From: an uncultured Senegalimassilia sp.
GTDB lineage: Bacteria; Actinomycetota; Coriobacteriia; Coriobacteriales; Eggerthellaceae
Assembly (NCBI RefSeq): GCF_934630535.1
Contig: NZ_CAKTVU010000004.1
Location: 135,895 to 199,894, forward strand
Direction of reading: 5' to 3'
DNA length: 64,000 bases
Shown: in pieces, positions 25,404-33,762 of the stretch
Numbering within the stretch: the first letter of the stretch is position 1
Layout of the letters: every line of letters starts with the position of its first letter
Program-made: the position numbers and the translations under genes
Notes under the pieces: model-generated
What the model saw: only the letters and a program-made list of their open reading frames with translations
What the model was told of the DNA's origin: nothing
Database searches by the model: none

Positions 25404-28250
25404 TTACTCCTCGGTGAAGCCGATGGCGTCAAGGGCATCGCCGCAGCGCTGGCACACATCGGGGTGGTTGGCATTTCCGCCAAGCTCGCGGTAGTTCCAG
25501 CAACGCGGGCACTTATCGCCCTCGGCGGGCTTGACCTCGCATGCAAGCTCCTCGCCTGCGGCGAACGCCACGCCGGACACGATGAACAGCTCCTCGAACA
25601 CGGAGGCATCGAAGGCGAAAAGCGCATCGAGGGTTGCCTGCGGAGCGGTCACCGAAACGGTGGCTTCCTGGCTCTTGTTGATGACCTTGGCGCCGCGGGC
25701 GTCCTCGAGCGCCTTGGTGACCACGTCGCGAACCTCAAGGGCGTTGCCGAAAGCGGCGAGCACCTTTTCTTCGGCAAGCTTGCCGGGAAGCGCGGGCACG
25801 AAATCGGAGCGGTGCGGCCAGCCTGCCAGCTGTACGTTGCCCACGCGGCCCTCGCGGTTGCGCATGGCCTCGGGATAGCACTCCCACACCTCATCGGCCG
25901 TGAACGACAGGATGGGCGAAAGCACGCGCACGAGCACTTCCAAGATGTTGAATAGCACCGTCTGCACGGCACGACGACGCGGGCTGTCGGGCGACTCGGA
26001 GTACAGGCGGTCCTTCGTGACGTCCATGTAGACGCTGGACAGATCGTTGACGAAGTCGTACACCGCGCGGTAGACGCCGTTGAACTTGAAGCTGTCGTAG
26101 GCCTGCTCGACGTCGGCAAGCAGCTGGGCGGTCTTGGCCATCATGTACTGGTCGATGGGCTCAAGGTCGTGCCAGTTGGAGATCGCGTTCGCCTGATCGT
26201 CGAAATCGGACAGGTTGCCCAGCAGGAAGCGGAACGTGTTGCGGAAACGGCGATACGCGTCGGAGACCTGCTTCAAGATGTTGTCGGAAATGGACACGTC
26301 CTGCGCGTAATCGGCCGATGCCACCCACAGGCGCAGAACATCGGCGCCCCACTTGCTGGTGACATCCGCCGGGTCGACGCCGTTGCCCAGGGACTTGGAC
26401 ATCTTGCGACCCTGCTCGTCGACGGTGAAGCCGCAGGACAGGATGTTCTTATACGGTGCGCAGCCATATGCGCCCACGCTGGTGAGCAGGCTGGACTGGA
26501 ACCAACCGCGATGCTGGTCGGAACCTTCCAGATACATATCGGCCGGGAACGTCAGGCCCTCGTCAGCGCGGTGCTTGAGCACGCTGGTGTGCGTGACGCC
26601 GGACTCCCACCACACATCGAGGATGTCCTTTTCCGGAATAAGCTCGGTGCAGCCGCACTTCTCGCAGTGCGTGCCGTGCGGCAGATATTCGCTGGGCTTC
26701 TTGGTGAACCAGGCGTCGGCGCCCTCTTCGTAGAACAGCTTGATGACGGCGTCGAACGTAGCCTCGTTGGCAACGGTCTCGCCGCACTTGGCGCACTTGA
26801 ACACGGGGATGGGCACGCCCCAGCTGCGCTGACGCGAGATGCACCAGTCCGGACGATCCGACACCATGGAACCGATGCGGTTGACGGCCCAGGCGGGATA
26901 GAAGGTCACATCGCGCTCGATGGCGTCCATGGCCTTGCCGCGCAGGCCGTTCTCCTCCATGGAGACGAACCACTGGTCGGTGGCGCGGAAGATGACGGGC
27001 TCATGGCAACGCCAGCAATGCGGGTAGCTGTGGCTGATCTTGCGTGCAGCCACGAGCGTGCCCTGCTCGCGCAGCCAATCGATGATGACAGGGTTGGCGT
27101 CGTCGGTATCAAGCCCGGCGAACGGGCCGGCATCCTCGGTGAGCACGCCGTTGTCGTCGACGGGCATGAGGATGGGGATATCGAACTGCAAGCCCACCAG
27201 GTAGTCGTCCTGGCCATGGCCCGGGGCGGTATGGACGCAGCCGGTGCCGGAATCGAGCGTGACGTGGTCGCCGTAGATGATCTTGCCCTTGAGGTCTTGG
27301 CGGATGGGGCAGGTGTAGGTAAGGCCGCACAGCTCGGTGCCCTTAAGGGAGATGGGCTGGCCGTCCTGGCCGCACACGAGCGCATAATCCTCCCAGCCGG
27401 CAATCTCGGCGACCTGCTCGACGAGCTCCTTGGCGAAGATGACGTTGCAGCCGTCGACCTGGACCATGACGTATTCGGCGTCGGGCATCAGGCACACGGC
27501 GGCGTTGGCCGGAAGGGTCCACGGCGTGGTGGTCCAGATGAGGACGTAGGCATCGCCGGTGGCGCCGGCTGCCTCGAAGATGCCGGGCATGGCGTCAAGC
27601 TTGAACTTCACGTAAACGGACGGCGAAACCTCGTCGGAATATTCGATTTCAGCCTCGGCCAGGGCCGTGTGGCACTTCTTGCACCAATGGATGGGCTTGC
27701 GGCCGCGGTAGACCTGGCCCTTAAGGTACATGTCACGGAAGATCTCGACGTTGCCCGCCTCGAAGTTGGGGATATACGTGAGATAAGGATGCTCCCAGTC
27801 GGCGTTGACGCCAAGGCGCTTGAAGCCGTCGCGCTGGATGCCGACGTATTTCGTTGCCCACTCGCGACAAAGGCGGCGCAGCTCAGGCTGGGGCGTTTCC
27901 TTCATCTTGTCAGGACCCAAGGTGACCTCGACCATGTGCTCGATCGGCTGGCCATGACAGTCCCAACCCGGCACATACGGGGTGAAATACCCGCGCTGGG
28001 CGTGGCTTTTGTTCACGAAGTCCTTCAGCACCTTGTTGAAGGCGTGGCCGATGTGGATAGGGCCGTTGGCATAAGGCGGGCCATCATGCAAAACGAAGGG
28101 CTTGCCGTCCTTGTTCTTCTCGAGAACCTTTTCGTAGATGTGCTCCTGCTCCCACTTCTCAAGCCTTTTCGGCTCGGACGCCGGCAGGTTGCCTCGCATC
28201 GGGAAATCCGTCTGCGGGAGATTCATGGTGTTCTTGTACGTGTTCGCCAC
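25404..28250 (-). CDS. ileS: Isoleucyl-tRNA synthetase
   Basis: A 948-residue class I synthetase that charges tRNA-Ile. The HIGH motif is in GPIHIGHAFNK near residue 65 and the KMSKS motif in QGRKMSKSLGNG near 605. The editing domain contains WTTTPWTLPANAAVCL. The C-terminus carries the zinc-binding cysteines CPRCWNYRELG and CQRCGDAL. The start is GTG at 28250, with AGGAAGG about 11 bases upstream, giving MANTYKNTMNLPQTDFPMRG. The operon continues with lspA and the RNA modification gene. Confidence 0.97.
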   Translation of the reverse strand: MANTYKNTMNLPQTDFPMRGNLPASEPKRLEKWEQEHIYEKVLEKNKDGKPFVLHDGPPYANGPIHIGHAFNKVLKDFVNKSHAQRGYFTPYVPGWDCHGQPIEHMVEVTLGPDKMKETPQPELRRLCREWATKYVGIQRDGFKRLGVNADWEHPYLTYIPNFEAGNVEIFRDMYLKGQVYRGRKPIHWCKKCHTALAEAEIEYSDEVSPSVYVKFKLDAMPGIFEAAGATGDAYVLIWTTTPWTLPANAAVCLMPDAEYVMVQVDGCNVIFAKELVEQVAEIAGWEDYALVCGQDGQPISLKGTELCGLTYTCPIRQDLKGKIIYGDHVTLDSGTGCVHTAPGHGQDDYLVGLQFDIPILMPVDDNGVLTEDAGPFAGLDTDDANPVIIDWLREQGTLVAARKISHSYPHCWRCHEPVIFRATDQWFVSMEENGLRGKAMDAIERDVTFYPAWAVNRIGSMVSDRPDWCISRQRSWGVPIPVFKCAKCGETVANEATFDAVIKLFYEEGADAWFTKKPSEYLPHGTHCEKCGCTELIPEKDILDVWWESGVTHTSVLKHRADEGLTFPADMYLEGSDQHRGWFQSSLLTSVGAYGCAPYKNILSCGFTVDEQGRKMSKSLGNGVDPADVTSKWGADVLRLWVASADYAQDVSISDNILKQVSDAYRRFRNTFRFLLGNLSDFDDQANAISNWHDLEPIDQYMMAKTAQLLADVEQAYDSFKFNGVYRAVYDFVNDLSSVYMDVTKDRLYSESPDSPRRRAVQTVLFNILEVLVRVLSPILSFTADEVWECYPEAMRNREGRVGNVQLAGWPHRSDFVPALPGKLAEEKVLAAFGNALEVRDVVTKALEDARGAKVINKSQEATVSVTAPQATLDALFAFDASVFEELFIVSGVAFAAGEELACEVKPAEGDKCPRCWNYRELGGNANHPDVCQRCGDALDAIGFTEE

Positions 28251-28544
28251 GAGTTCGCGCCTTCCTTTTGCCTAACTATGCCCAGGCGGAACATGCCGCC
28301 CTTGCTTATAAACCCGTTTAGTATATAGGAAACGGATGGCGACGAAGCGCGCGCAGGCCACATTCCGAAAAAGCACTCAGAGAAAACGCGGTACCGTTCA
28401 TTGCGGTTATGCAACGATATGGCTTCAGAAGGTTATACTGTTGTGGACATATACGCCGAATACGGGGAGTTGCGCCGCAATCCGCACCCAACCTCAGGGT
28501 GTCGCGACGTCGCGTCCCATGGACGAATAGCTGCAAGGAAAGGC
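28251..28544. other. Divergent promoter region, ileS and degV
   Basis: A 294-base spacer between divergent genes. On the minus strand TATACT at 28325-28320 is a likely ileS -10, 70 bases before the GTG. On the plus strand TATACT at 28434-28439 is a likely degV -10. Neither has a strong -35 at 16-18 bases. No riboswitch could be supported. Confidence 0.45.
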
Positions 28545-29438
28545 ATGATCATGAACCGAAGCTTCGAGATAGTTACCGACTCTTGTTGCAACCTTACCGA
28601 GGAGACCATCGACCGCTTCGAGCTGCACGTGCTCCCGCTGACGTTCATGGCCGATGGGGACGACACGGTATACCGCAGCTATCTCAAAGGCCGGAAAACC
28701 GATTTGTCTCAGTTTTACACCATGATGCGCGAGGGCAAGGTGTTCCGCACCTCGCTTCCCAACCTCGCCGACACCGAGAAGCTGTTCCGCAGCCTGCTCG
28801 ACCAGGGCAGGGACATCCTGTACCTGGGCTTTTCGAGCGGCTTGTCGGGTACCTACGAGGCAACGGAGCTTCTAGCGCAGCAATTGCGCGAGGAATATCC
28901 GCAGCGCAAGCTGCTGACGGTGGACACGCTTTCGGCATCGGGCGGACAGGGCCTGTTGGTATGGCATGCGTGCCAGCGCGCCGAGCAGGGCGAGGACATC
29001 GAAGCGGTGCGCGATTGGACCGAGGCCAACAAGCTGCACCTCGCCCATTGGTTCACCGTCGACGACCTGATGTTTCTGTGGCGCGGCGGCCGCGTCTCGA
29101 AAACGAGCGCCTGGGCCGGCACGCTGCTCAACATCAAGCCGGTCATGCACGTGGACGACGAGGGGCACCTCATCCCCTTGGAGAAGGTGCGCGGGCGCAA
29201 GAAATCGTTGACCGCGCTGCTCGACCACATGGAACGCTCCGGCAACGCGCCGATCGCCGAGCAGACGGTGTTCATCACCCACGGCGATTGCATCGACGAC
29301 GCGAAGTGGCTCGAAGGCAAGATCCGCGAGCGTTTCGGCGTCAAGGACGTGCGCATCAACTACGTCGACCCCGTCATCGGAGCGCATTCCGGCCCCGGCA
29401 CCATGGCGCTGTTCTTCCTGGCCTCAAGCCGCGACTAA
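28545..29438 (+). CDS. DegV-family fatty-acid-binding protein
   Basis: A 297-residue cytosolic protein of the DegV/FakB fold. It begins with FEIVTDSCCNLTEE, has TSLPN with the lipid-contacting Thr-Ser, GFSSGLSGTYEAT, and near the end GAHSGPGTMALFF, where the His-Ser lies near the carboxylate. Family members bind a fatty acid and, as FakB, present it to the kinase FakA. No fakA is in the window. ATG at 28545 has AAGG about 6 bases upstream; ATG at 28551 is possible. A bidirectional terminator follows. Confidence 0.9.
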   Translation: MIMNRSFEIVTDSCCNLTEETIDRFELHVLPLTFMADGDDTVYRSYLKGRKTDLSQFYTMMREGKVFRTSLPNLADTEKLFRSLLDQGRDILYLGFSSGLSGTYEATELLAQQLREEYPQRKLLTVDTLSASGGQGLLVWHACQRAEQGEDIEAVRDWTEANKLHLAHWFTVDDLMFLWRGGRVSKTSAWAGTLLNIKPVMHVDDEGHLIPLEKVRGRKKSLTALLDHMERSGNAPIAEQTVFITHGDCIDDAKWLEGKIRERFGVKDVRINYVDPVIGAHSGPGTMALFFLASSRD

Positions 29439-29486
29439 GGCAACCTGCCCTCCCGGCTCCAACGCTCTACCCGTTTACGCAGCATG

Positions 29487-29515
29487 AAAAAGGCTCCCCG
29501 CAGGGAGCCTTTTTC
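29487..29515. terminator. Bidirectional intrinsic terminator
   Basis: AAAAAGGCTCCC / GGGAGCCTTTTT with a 3-4-base loop. The A and T tracts let it serve both degV (plus) and the YfcC carrier gene (minus), which converge here. Confidence 0.88.
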
Positions 29516-29536
29516 ATAAGGAGTATGTTTGCGGCA

Positions 29537-31111
29537 TTATGCGAGCATGACCTGCGCGCACAGGAGGATACCGCCGAACACCAAGGTGAACACCACGATG
29601 GGCCACACGAACTTGAACCACTTGGAGTACTTCATATCCAACATGGTAAGGGTTGCCAAAACCAAGCCGGTAGGTGCGAGGTAGAGCATCGCGTACTGAC
29701 CCCACTGATAAGCGCAGACGATGGAGTAGCGATCGATGCCGACCGTATCGGCGAGGGGGGCCATAATGGGCATTGCCAGAACGGCCAGGCCGGAGGAGGA
29801 CGGGACCACGAAGCCGAGCAGGAAGAACAGCAGCATCATGATCAGGATGAACGCCGGACCCGCCATACCCTGAACCGCGTTGGAGGACCAGAACAGGAGC
29901 GTGTCGGAGATCAGACCTTCTTCCATGATCAGGTTGATGCCGCGGGCAAGGCCGATGATCAGGGAAACGCCGACCAGCGAGGATGCGCCGTTGATGAACG
30001 CGTTCACCACGGTCTTCTCGTCGGTACCCGAGATGAACATGATGATGATCGAGATGGCCAGGAACATGGCGGCCATCTGCGGGAACCACCAGTGCAGGTT
30101 CATGACGCCGTACACCATCAGGACGAAGGCGGCGATGAACAGCACCAGGATGGCCTTCTTGCGCAGGCTGAAGCCCTCTGCGTGGGCAGCGGCGGTCTCG
30201 CCGCGTTCAACGCTGAACAGCTGAGCGAAATGCTCGCGATCCTCGTAGGTGTAGGAAGCCTCGGGATTTGCCTTGATCTTCTTGCAGTACCAGTACAGGT
30301 AGCTGATGACCACGATGGCACCCACGATGCAGCCGCCGACGCGCCACTCGAAGCCCTCCATGAAGTTGATGCCCGCCGCGTTCGAGGCGATAACGACGCT
30401 GAACGGGTTGATCGTGGAGAACGTGGTGCCCATGGAACCGGCCAGGAAGATAGCGCCGACGCATACGATGGAGTCGTATCCAAGCGCTAGGAATACCGGT
30501 ACCAGGATCGGGTAGAAGGCCACAGCCTCCTCTTCAAGGCCGCACGAGGTGCCACCGAGGACCATGAGCAGGGCGACCATGAACACGAGCAGGAACTCAT
30601 GTCCCTTGGTCTTTTTCGTTAAAGCCATCAGACCGGATTCGAACGCTCCGGTTGCGTTCACCACGCCGATCAGACCGCCGAGCACCAGGATGAACACCAT
30701 GATGTCGACGCCGTCGATCGTACCGGATACCATTGCCTGCGTGATGTCGGCTGCACCCTTGGGCTGAGCCTGAAGCTGCTCATAGGTGCCCGGGATCGAA
30801 ATGGCCTTCGTGATGGACCCGCCGGTGAACTGCTCGATGTCGATCTGCACGCCGAGCTGGTCGAGCTCGTCTTGCGTAGCGGGCACTTCGCTGATCTCAC
30901 CTTGCGGGCTTGTGACCGTGAGCACATTGGAATCGGCCACGTACTGAAGCTTCGCGTACTGTCCTGCCGGCACGAACCACGTTGCGATAACCGCGATGAT
31001 GGTCAAGACGAACAAGATGGTGAACGCTGTCGGGAAACTAAGCTTCTTCCTCTTCTTCTCCTTCACCACGGGCCCGCCTGCGGAGTCGACGGCAGCGGCC
31101 TCGGTAGACAT
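29537..31111 (-). CDS. YfcC-family carrier (C4-dicarboxylate/basic amino-acid type)
   Basis: A 524-residue membrane protein with about 12-13 helices. A short cytoplasmic Lys-rich stretch (KEKKRKKLSFPTAFTILF) leads into the first helix, typical of YfcC. Conserved regions include GGTSCGLEEEAVAFYPILVP, STINPFSVVIASNAAGIN and GFVVPSSSGLAVLAMPIMAPL. Family members are annotated as C4-dicarboxylate carriers, and relatives exchange arginine and ornithine, so the substrate is open. A long soluble insert of about 90 residues follows helix 1. ATG at 31111 is preceded by a run of nine G in the mRNA that doubles as ribosome-binding site. It faces a membrane LuxR regulator, its likely controller. Confidence 0.85.
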   Translation of the reverse strand: MSTEAAAVDSAGGPVVKEKKRKKLSFPTAFTILFVLTIIAVIATWFVPAGQYAKLQYVADSNVLTVTSPQGEISEVPATQDELDQLGVQIDIEQFTGGSITKAISIPGTYEQLQAQPKGAADITQAMVSGTIDGVDIMVFILVLGGLIGVVNATGAFESGLMALTKKTKGHEFLLVFMVALLMVLGGTSCGLEEEAVAFYPILVPVFLALGYDSIVCVGAIFLAGSMGTTFSTINPFSVVIASNAAGINFMEGFEWRVGGCIVGAIVVISYLYWYCKKIKANPEASYTYEDREHFAQLFSVERGETAAAHAEGFSLRKKAILVLFIAAFVLMVYGVMNLHWWFPQMAAMFLAISIIIMFISGTDEKTVVNAFINGASSLVGVSLIIGLARGINLIMEEGLISDTLLFWSSNAVQGMAGPAFILIMMLLFFLLGFVVPSSSGLAVLAMPIMAPLADTVGIDRYSIVCAYQWGQYAMLYLAPTGLVLATLTMLDMKYSKWFKFVWPIVVFTLVFGGILLCAQVMLA

Positions 31112-31116
31112 ATGCA

Positions 31117-31125
31117 CCCCCCCCC
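31117..31125. repeat. Nine-base C/G homopolymer in the YfcC ribosome-binding site
   Basis: Nine consecutive C on the plus strand, read as G9 in the YfcC mRNA, end 5 bases before the ATG. It supplies the Shine-Dalgarno contact. Tracts of this length are prone to slippage. Confidence 0.8.
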
Positions 31126-31256
31126 TTTCATGGAGTTCCGGACCCCCGTCCGGTGTAGCGTTGTCGCAACTTGCGCGCCCTGCTTGGCTCAGTTCGCTTA
31201 GGTTGCGAGCGACTTGCGCCCGTCTTGTTCGGGCTGACCACATCATTGCCAGGTTT

Positions 31257-31318
31257 AGGCATATACCGCCAGAGGAAACGTGGGTATAGACGTAGGTATA
31301 AACCGGGTATATATGCCT
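31257..31318. promoter_or_regulatory. Phased GGTATA repeats inside a long inverted repeat
   Basis: Three GGTATA direct repeats start at 31283, 31295 and 31306, about one helical turn apart. A fourth copy in reverse (TATACC) lies at 31262. The whole cluster is bracketed by a perfect 9-base inverted repeat, AGGCATATA (31257-31265) and TATATGCCT (31310-31318). It lies between divergent YfcC and LuxR genes, so binding by that LuxR protein is the natural inference. Confidence 0.6.
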
Positions 31319-31353
31319 TTCATCAGGCGTTTCCTTGTTTGGGAGATTTAGCG

Positions 31354-31359
31354 TATACT
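31354..31359 (+). promoter_or_regulatory. Candidate -10 element of the LuxR gene
   Basis: TATACT lies 48 bases before the GTG start at 31407. A CTGAGC/GCTCAG hairpin (31358-31371) overlaps the probable transcription start. No good -35 was seen, which would fit an activated promoter. Confidence 0.45.
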
Positions 31360-31406
31360 GAGCTCGCTCAGACTGGGACCCATAACCAAAATGAAAGCGA
31401 TGTGCT

Positions 31407-32375
31407 GTGGATTCAAGCATGTTCCTGTTTTATTACTCGATCGCCATGCAGGTGTGCGCGATTTTGACCTCGGCATGCTGCCTGGCCTCCTATTTGGTTT
31501 CGCGCAACAAAGTCCAACTGTACTGCTTCGTGGGCTTTTTCATGTATTACTGCGACTGCTTGCTGGTATTCCGCGACGATTACGTGATGGCCTCATCACC
31601 GGCGGTGTCCCATGAGGCGTTCTTCATCGGGGATCCGGCTTTTTCCATCATCTTCGGCTGCGCTACGCTCATGTCGTTTTGGTTGATGGTATGCGCGTAC
31701 GTGGAAGAGGATTCCATTGTAGTGAGGTTCGGTCCCGCGTACCTGTTCGTCGGGGCCAGCCTTGGTGTGACGCTGCTGCTTCCGCAAGGGTATGTGCACA
31801 TGTTCGTGTTCTATTCCCTGCGCGAGGTGTTCATCGCCTGGATACTGTTTTTCGCGGCATTCAAATACATCACTACCGATGACGAGCAGCAACGGCTTCG
31901 ATTGAGCCGCTTCCCAAAATTCTACGTGCTGCTTTGGGTGTTGCTGTTAGCCGTGGTCGCCGAGAACGTTTTCCTCTTGCTGATGGTCGGACCTGGGCAC
32001 ATCGATGTCCCCTTAGGCTTCTTCCCGGAACGTAACTTCGCCGAGAACCTGCTCGCCTTGGTCTGCGAGTTCGTGGCGCTACGCTCTTCGTTGACGTATC
32101 TTTCCGTGCGCCACAGCGAACCTCCCACGCAAGGAGGCGAGCAGGTGGAAACGTATATCGATCACAACTTGGTTCCGTACGCGGCATCCCATAAGCTCAC
32201 GCCCCGCGAAACCGAGATCTTGCGCCTGGTGCTGCTGGGCAAAGACAACCAGAACATCGCAGCAGAGCTGTCGCTCGCACCGGGAACCGTGAAGGTACAT
32301 GTTCACAATATCCTGAAGAAAGCGCAAAAGGCGAACAGGCAAGAGCTCATCCAGGATTACTGGGATTACTTGTAA
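31407..32375 (+). CDS. Membrane-anchored LuxR-type transcriptional regulator
   Basis: A 322-residue protein. Residues 1-235 contain about seven membrane helices. The C-terminal 65 residues form a LuxR/GerE helix-turn-helix (KLTPRETEILRLVLLGKDNQNIAAELSLAPGTVKVHVHNILKKA). No receiver or ligand domain of known type is present, so the signal is probably sensed in or through the membrane. This architecture is common in Eggerthellaceae, typically divergent from a transporter or redox operon, as here. Start is GTG at 31407 or ATG at 31419; neither has a strong ribosome-binding site. The 3' end overlaps the convergent dinB stop by 10 bases. Confidence 0.85.
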   Translation: MDSSMFLFYYSIAMQVCAILTSACCLASYLVSRNKVQLYCFVGFFMYYCDCLLVFRDDYVMASSPAVSHEAFFIGDPAFSIIFGCATLMSFWLMVCAYVEEDSIVVRFGPAYLFVGASLGVTLLLPQGYVHMFVFYSLREVFIAWILFFAAFKYITTDDEQQRLRLSRFPKFYVLLWVLLLAVVAENVFLLLMVGPGHIDVPLGFFPERNFAENLLALVCEFVALRSSLTYLSVRHSEPPTQGGEQVETYIDHNLVPYAASHKLTPRETEILRLVLLGKDNQNIAAELSLAPGTVKVHVHNILKKAQKANRQELIQDYWDYL

Positions 32376-33664
32376 TCAGCGGGATTCTTGGCGGCAGTGC
32401 CGGTGGTGTTGCCGGCATTGCGCAACTCGTGACCAAAGCGGACCGCCCCTTCCCCGAAGCGATCTTTCACCAGGTCGGTTGCCGCAAGCAAACCGCGTCG
32501 CTTCGATTCGTCTTGGATGCGCGGCGTTGCATCGCCTTTGATCGGGGCGACCTGCTTCACATCGAAGAGGCTCTCTTGCACGCCTTCCGATTCGGAAAAC
32601 CCGGAGACGGACACCCCGATAAGGCGCACCGAGACGCCAGGTTCCCAAAGCTCGCCAAGCATGCCGCACAGCTCGGGGGCGAACAGCAGCTCATCGTCGG
32701 TCGGCCGGGGAAGCCTGCGCTGGACCGATCGGCTTGACCTGTCGGGATACCGAAGGCGCAGGCCGATGGTCGATCCACACAAGCCTTTGGCTCGCAGCCG
32801 TCTGCCCACTTTCGCCGCTTGTGTGCTGATGGCCGCCTCGATATCCTCGCGCATGCGAAGGTCGTTTGCGAACGTGACCTCGTTCGATACCGATTTCACC
32901 GGCGCATGCTGTTGAATGGGAGAGTCATCTAGGCCGCAGGCGCGCATGTACATGACGCGCCCGTTCTTCCCGAACAGACGCTCAAGGCGCGCCGGACCCT
33001 CGCACACCAGCTGCCCAAGCGTTTCCACCCCATGGCTTTTGAGCCGTTGCTCGGCGGCGGCGCCGATACCGCTCATGCTGCGCACGGGAAGCGGATCGAG
33101 AAACGTGCGCTCGGTCCCCGGGTAGACGACGGTGAGGCCGCGAGGCTTGTCCATATCGGAGGCGATCTTCGCAACCGTCTTGGAGGTTCCCACGCCTACC
33201 GAGCACGTGACGCCGAGCTGCTCGACCCGCTGCTGGATGCGCCGCGCCACGGCAACGGGGTGCTCCCTGTTGGTTCGCGTGGGGGTGACGTCAAGGAAGG
33301 CCTCATCGATGCTGACTTGCTGCACGAGCGGCGTCTCGTCGTTCAAGATGGACATAACCTGGTTGCTGACCTGCTTATACCGGTCGAACCTGCCCGCGGC
33401 CCAGATGGCCTGCGGACAAAGCTTGCGCGCCGTTACCGCGGGCATGGCCGAATGGACGCCGAACTCGCGCGCTTCATAGGAGGCCGTGGATACCACGCCG
33501 TGCTTGTCGGCGCTTCCCCCGACGATGACGGGCTTGCCGCGCCATCCGGGATGGTCGAGCTGCTCGACGGAGGCGAAGAACGCGTCAAGGTCGACCAGCA
33601 GGATTGCCGGCCCTTCCCATGCCTCCAAAGGCAGCACGCCCTCATGTTCGCTCGAATCGATCAT
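32366..33664 (-). CDS. dinB: DNA polymerase IV (Y-family translesion polymerase)
   Basis: A 432-residue error-prone polymerase. The catalytic acidic residues lie in LLVDLDAFFASVEQLDHP near the start and in QVSIDEAFLDVT near residue 120. The thumb has SGIGAAAEQRLKSHGVETLG. Near the C-terminus QESLFDV looks like a sliding-clamp-binding motif. About 60 residues follow it with no known motif. It lies between a LuxR gene and a divergent aminotransferase homologue, 98 bases from the latter's start. No LexA box was recognised upstream. Confidence 0.94.
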   Translation of the reverse strand: MIDSSEHEGVLPLEAWEGPAILLVDLDAFFASVEQLDHPGWRGKPVIVGGSADKHGVVSTASYEAREFGVHSAMPAVTARKLCPQAIWAAGRFDRYKQVSNQVMSILNDETPLVQQVSIDEAFLDVTPTRTNREHPVAVARRIQQRVEQLGVTCSVGVGTSKTVAKIASDMDKPRGLTVVYPGTERTFLDPLPVRSMSGIGAAAEQRLKSHGVETLGQLVCEGPARLERLFGKNGRVMYMRACGLDDSPIQQHAPVKSVSNEVTFANDLRMREDIEAAISTQAAKVGRRLRAKGLCGSTIGLRLRYPDRSSRSVQRRLPRPTDDELLFAPELCGMLGELWEPGVSVRLIGVSVSGFSESEGVQESLFDVKQVAPIKGDATPRIQDESKRRGLLAATDLVKDRFGEGAVRFGHELRNAGNTTGTAAKNPADYK

Positions 33665-33762
33665 GCGTTCCAGTTTACCACGGTGCGCGGAGCGCGAAAC
33701 GCTGTGCTACTATATGCGTTCGGCTTTATCGCGATATCGGGCAGCAACGCAAGGAGGGCGCT

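Noticed and set aside
26169..28328. Long plus-strand open frame opposite ileS, and similar long frames opposite iorA, paaK, copA, fdhA and echA
   Set aside because: They are mirror frames of GC-rich genes. They show low-complexity composition (His/Arg/Gly/Asp-rich), no domain, and no ribosome-binding sites.
28380..28400. GGTACCGCG on the minus strand upstream of ileS, like a T-box core
   Set aside because: It lies about 140 bases from the start codon, on the far side of the likely ileS -10 (TATACT at 28325), so it would not be in the mRNA leader. No antiterminator or stem I could be traced.
31257..31318. Possible CRISPR-like or iteron origin repeats
   Set aside because: There are only three or four six-base units with 5-6-base spacers, far too short for CRISPR, and no replication gene is near. 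A regulator site fits better.
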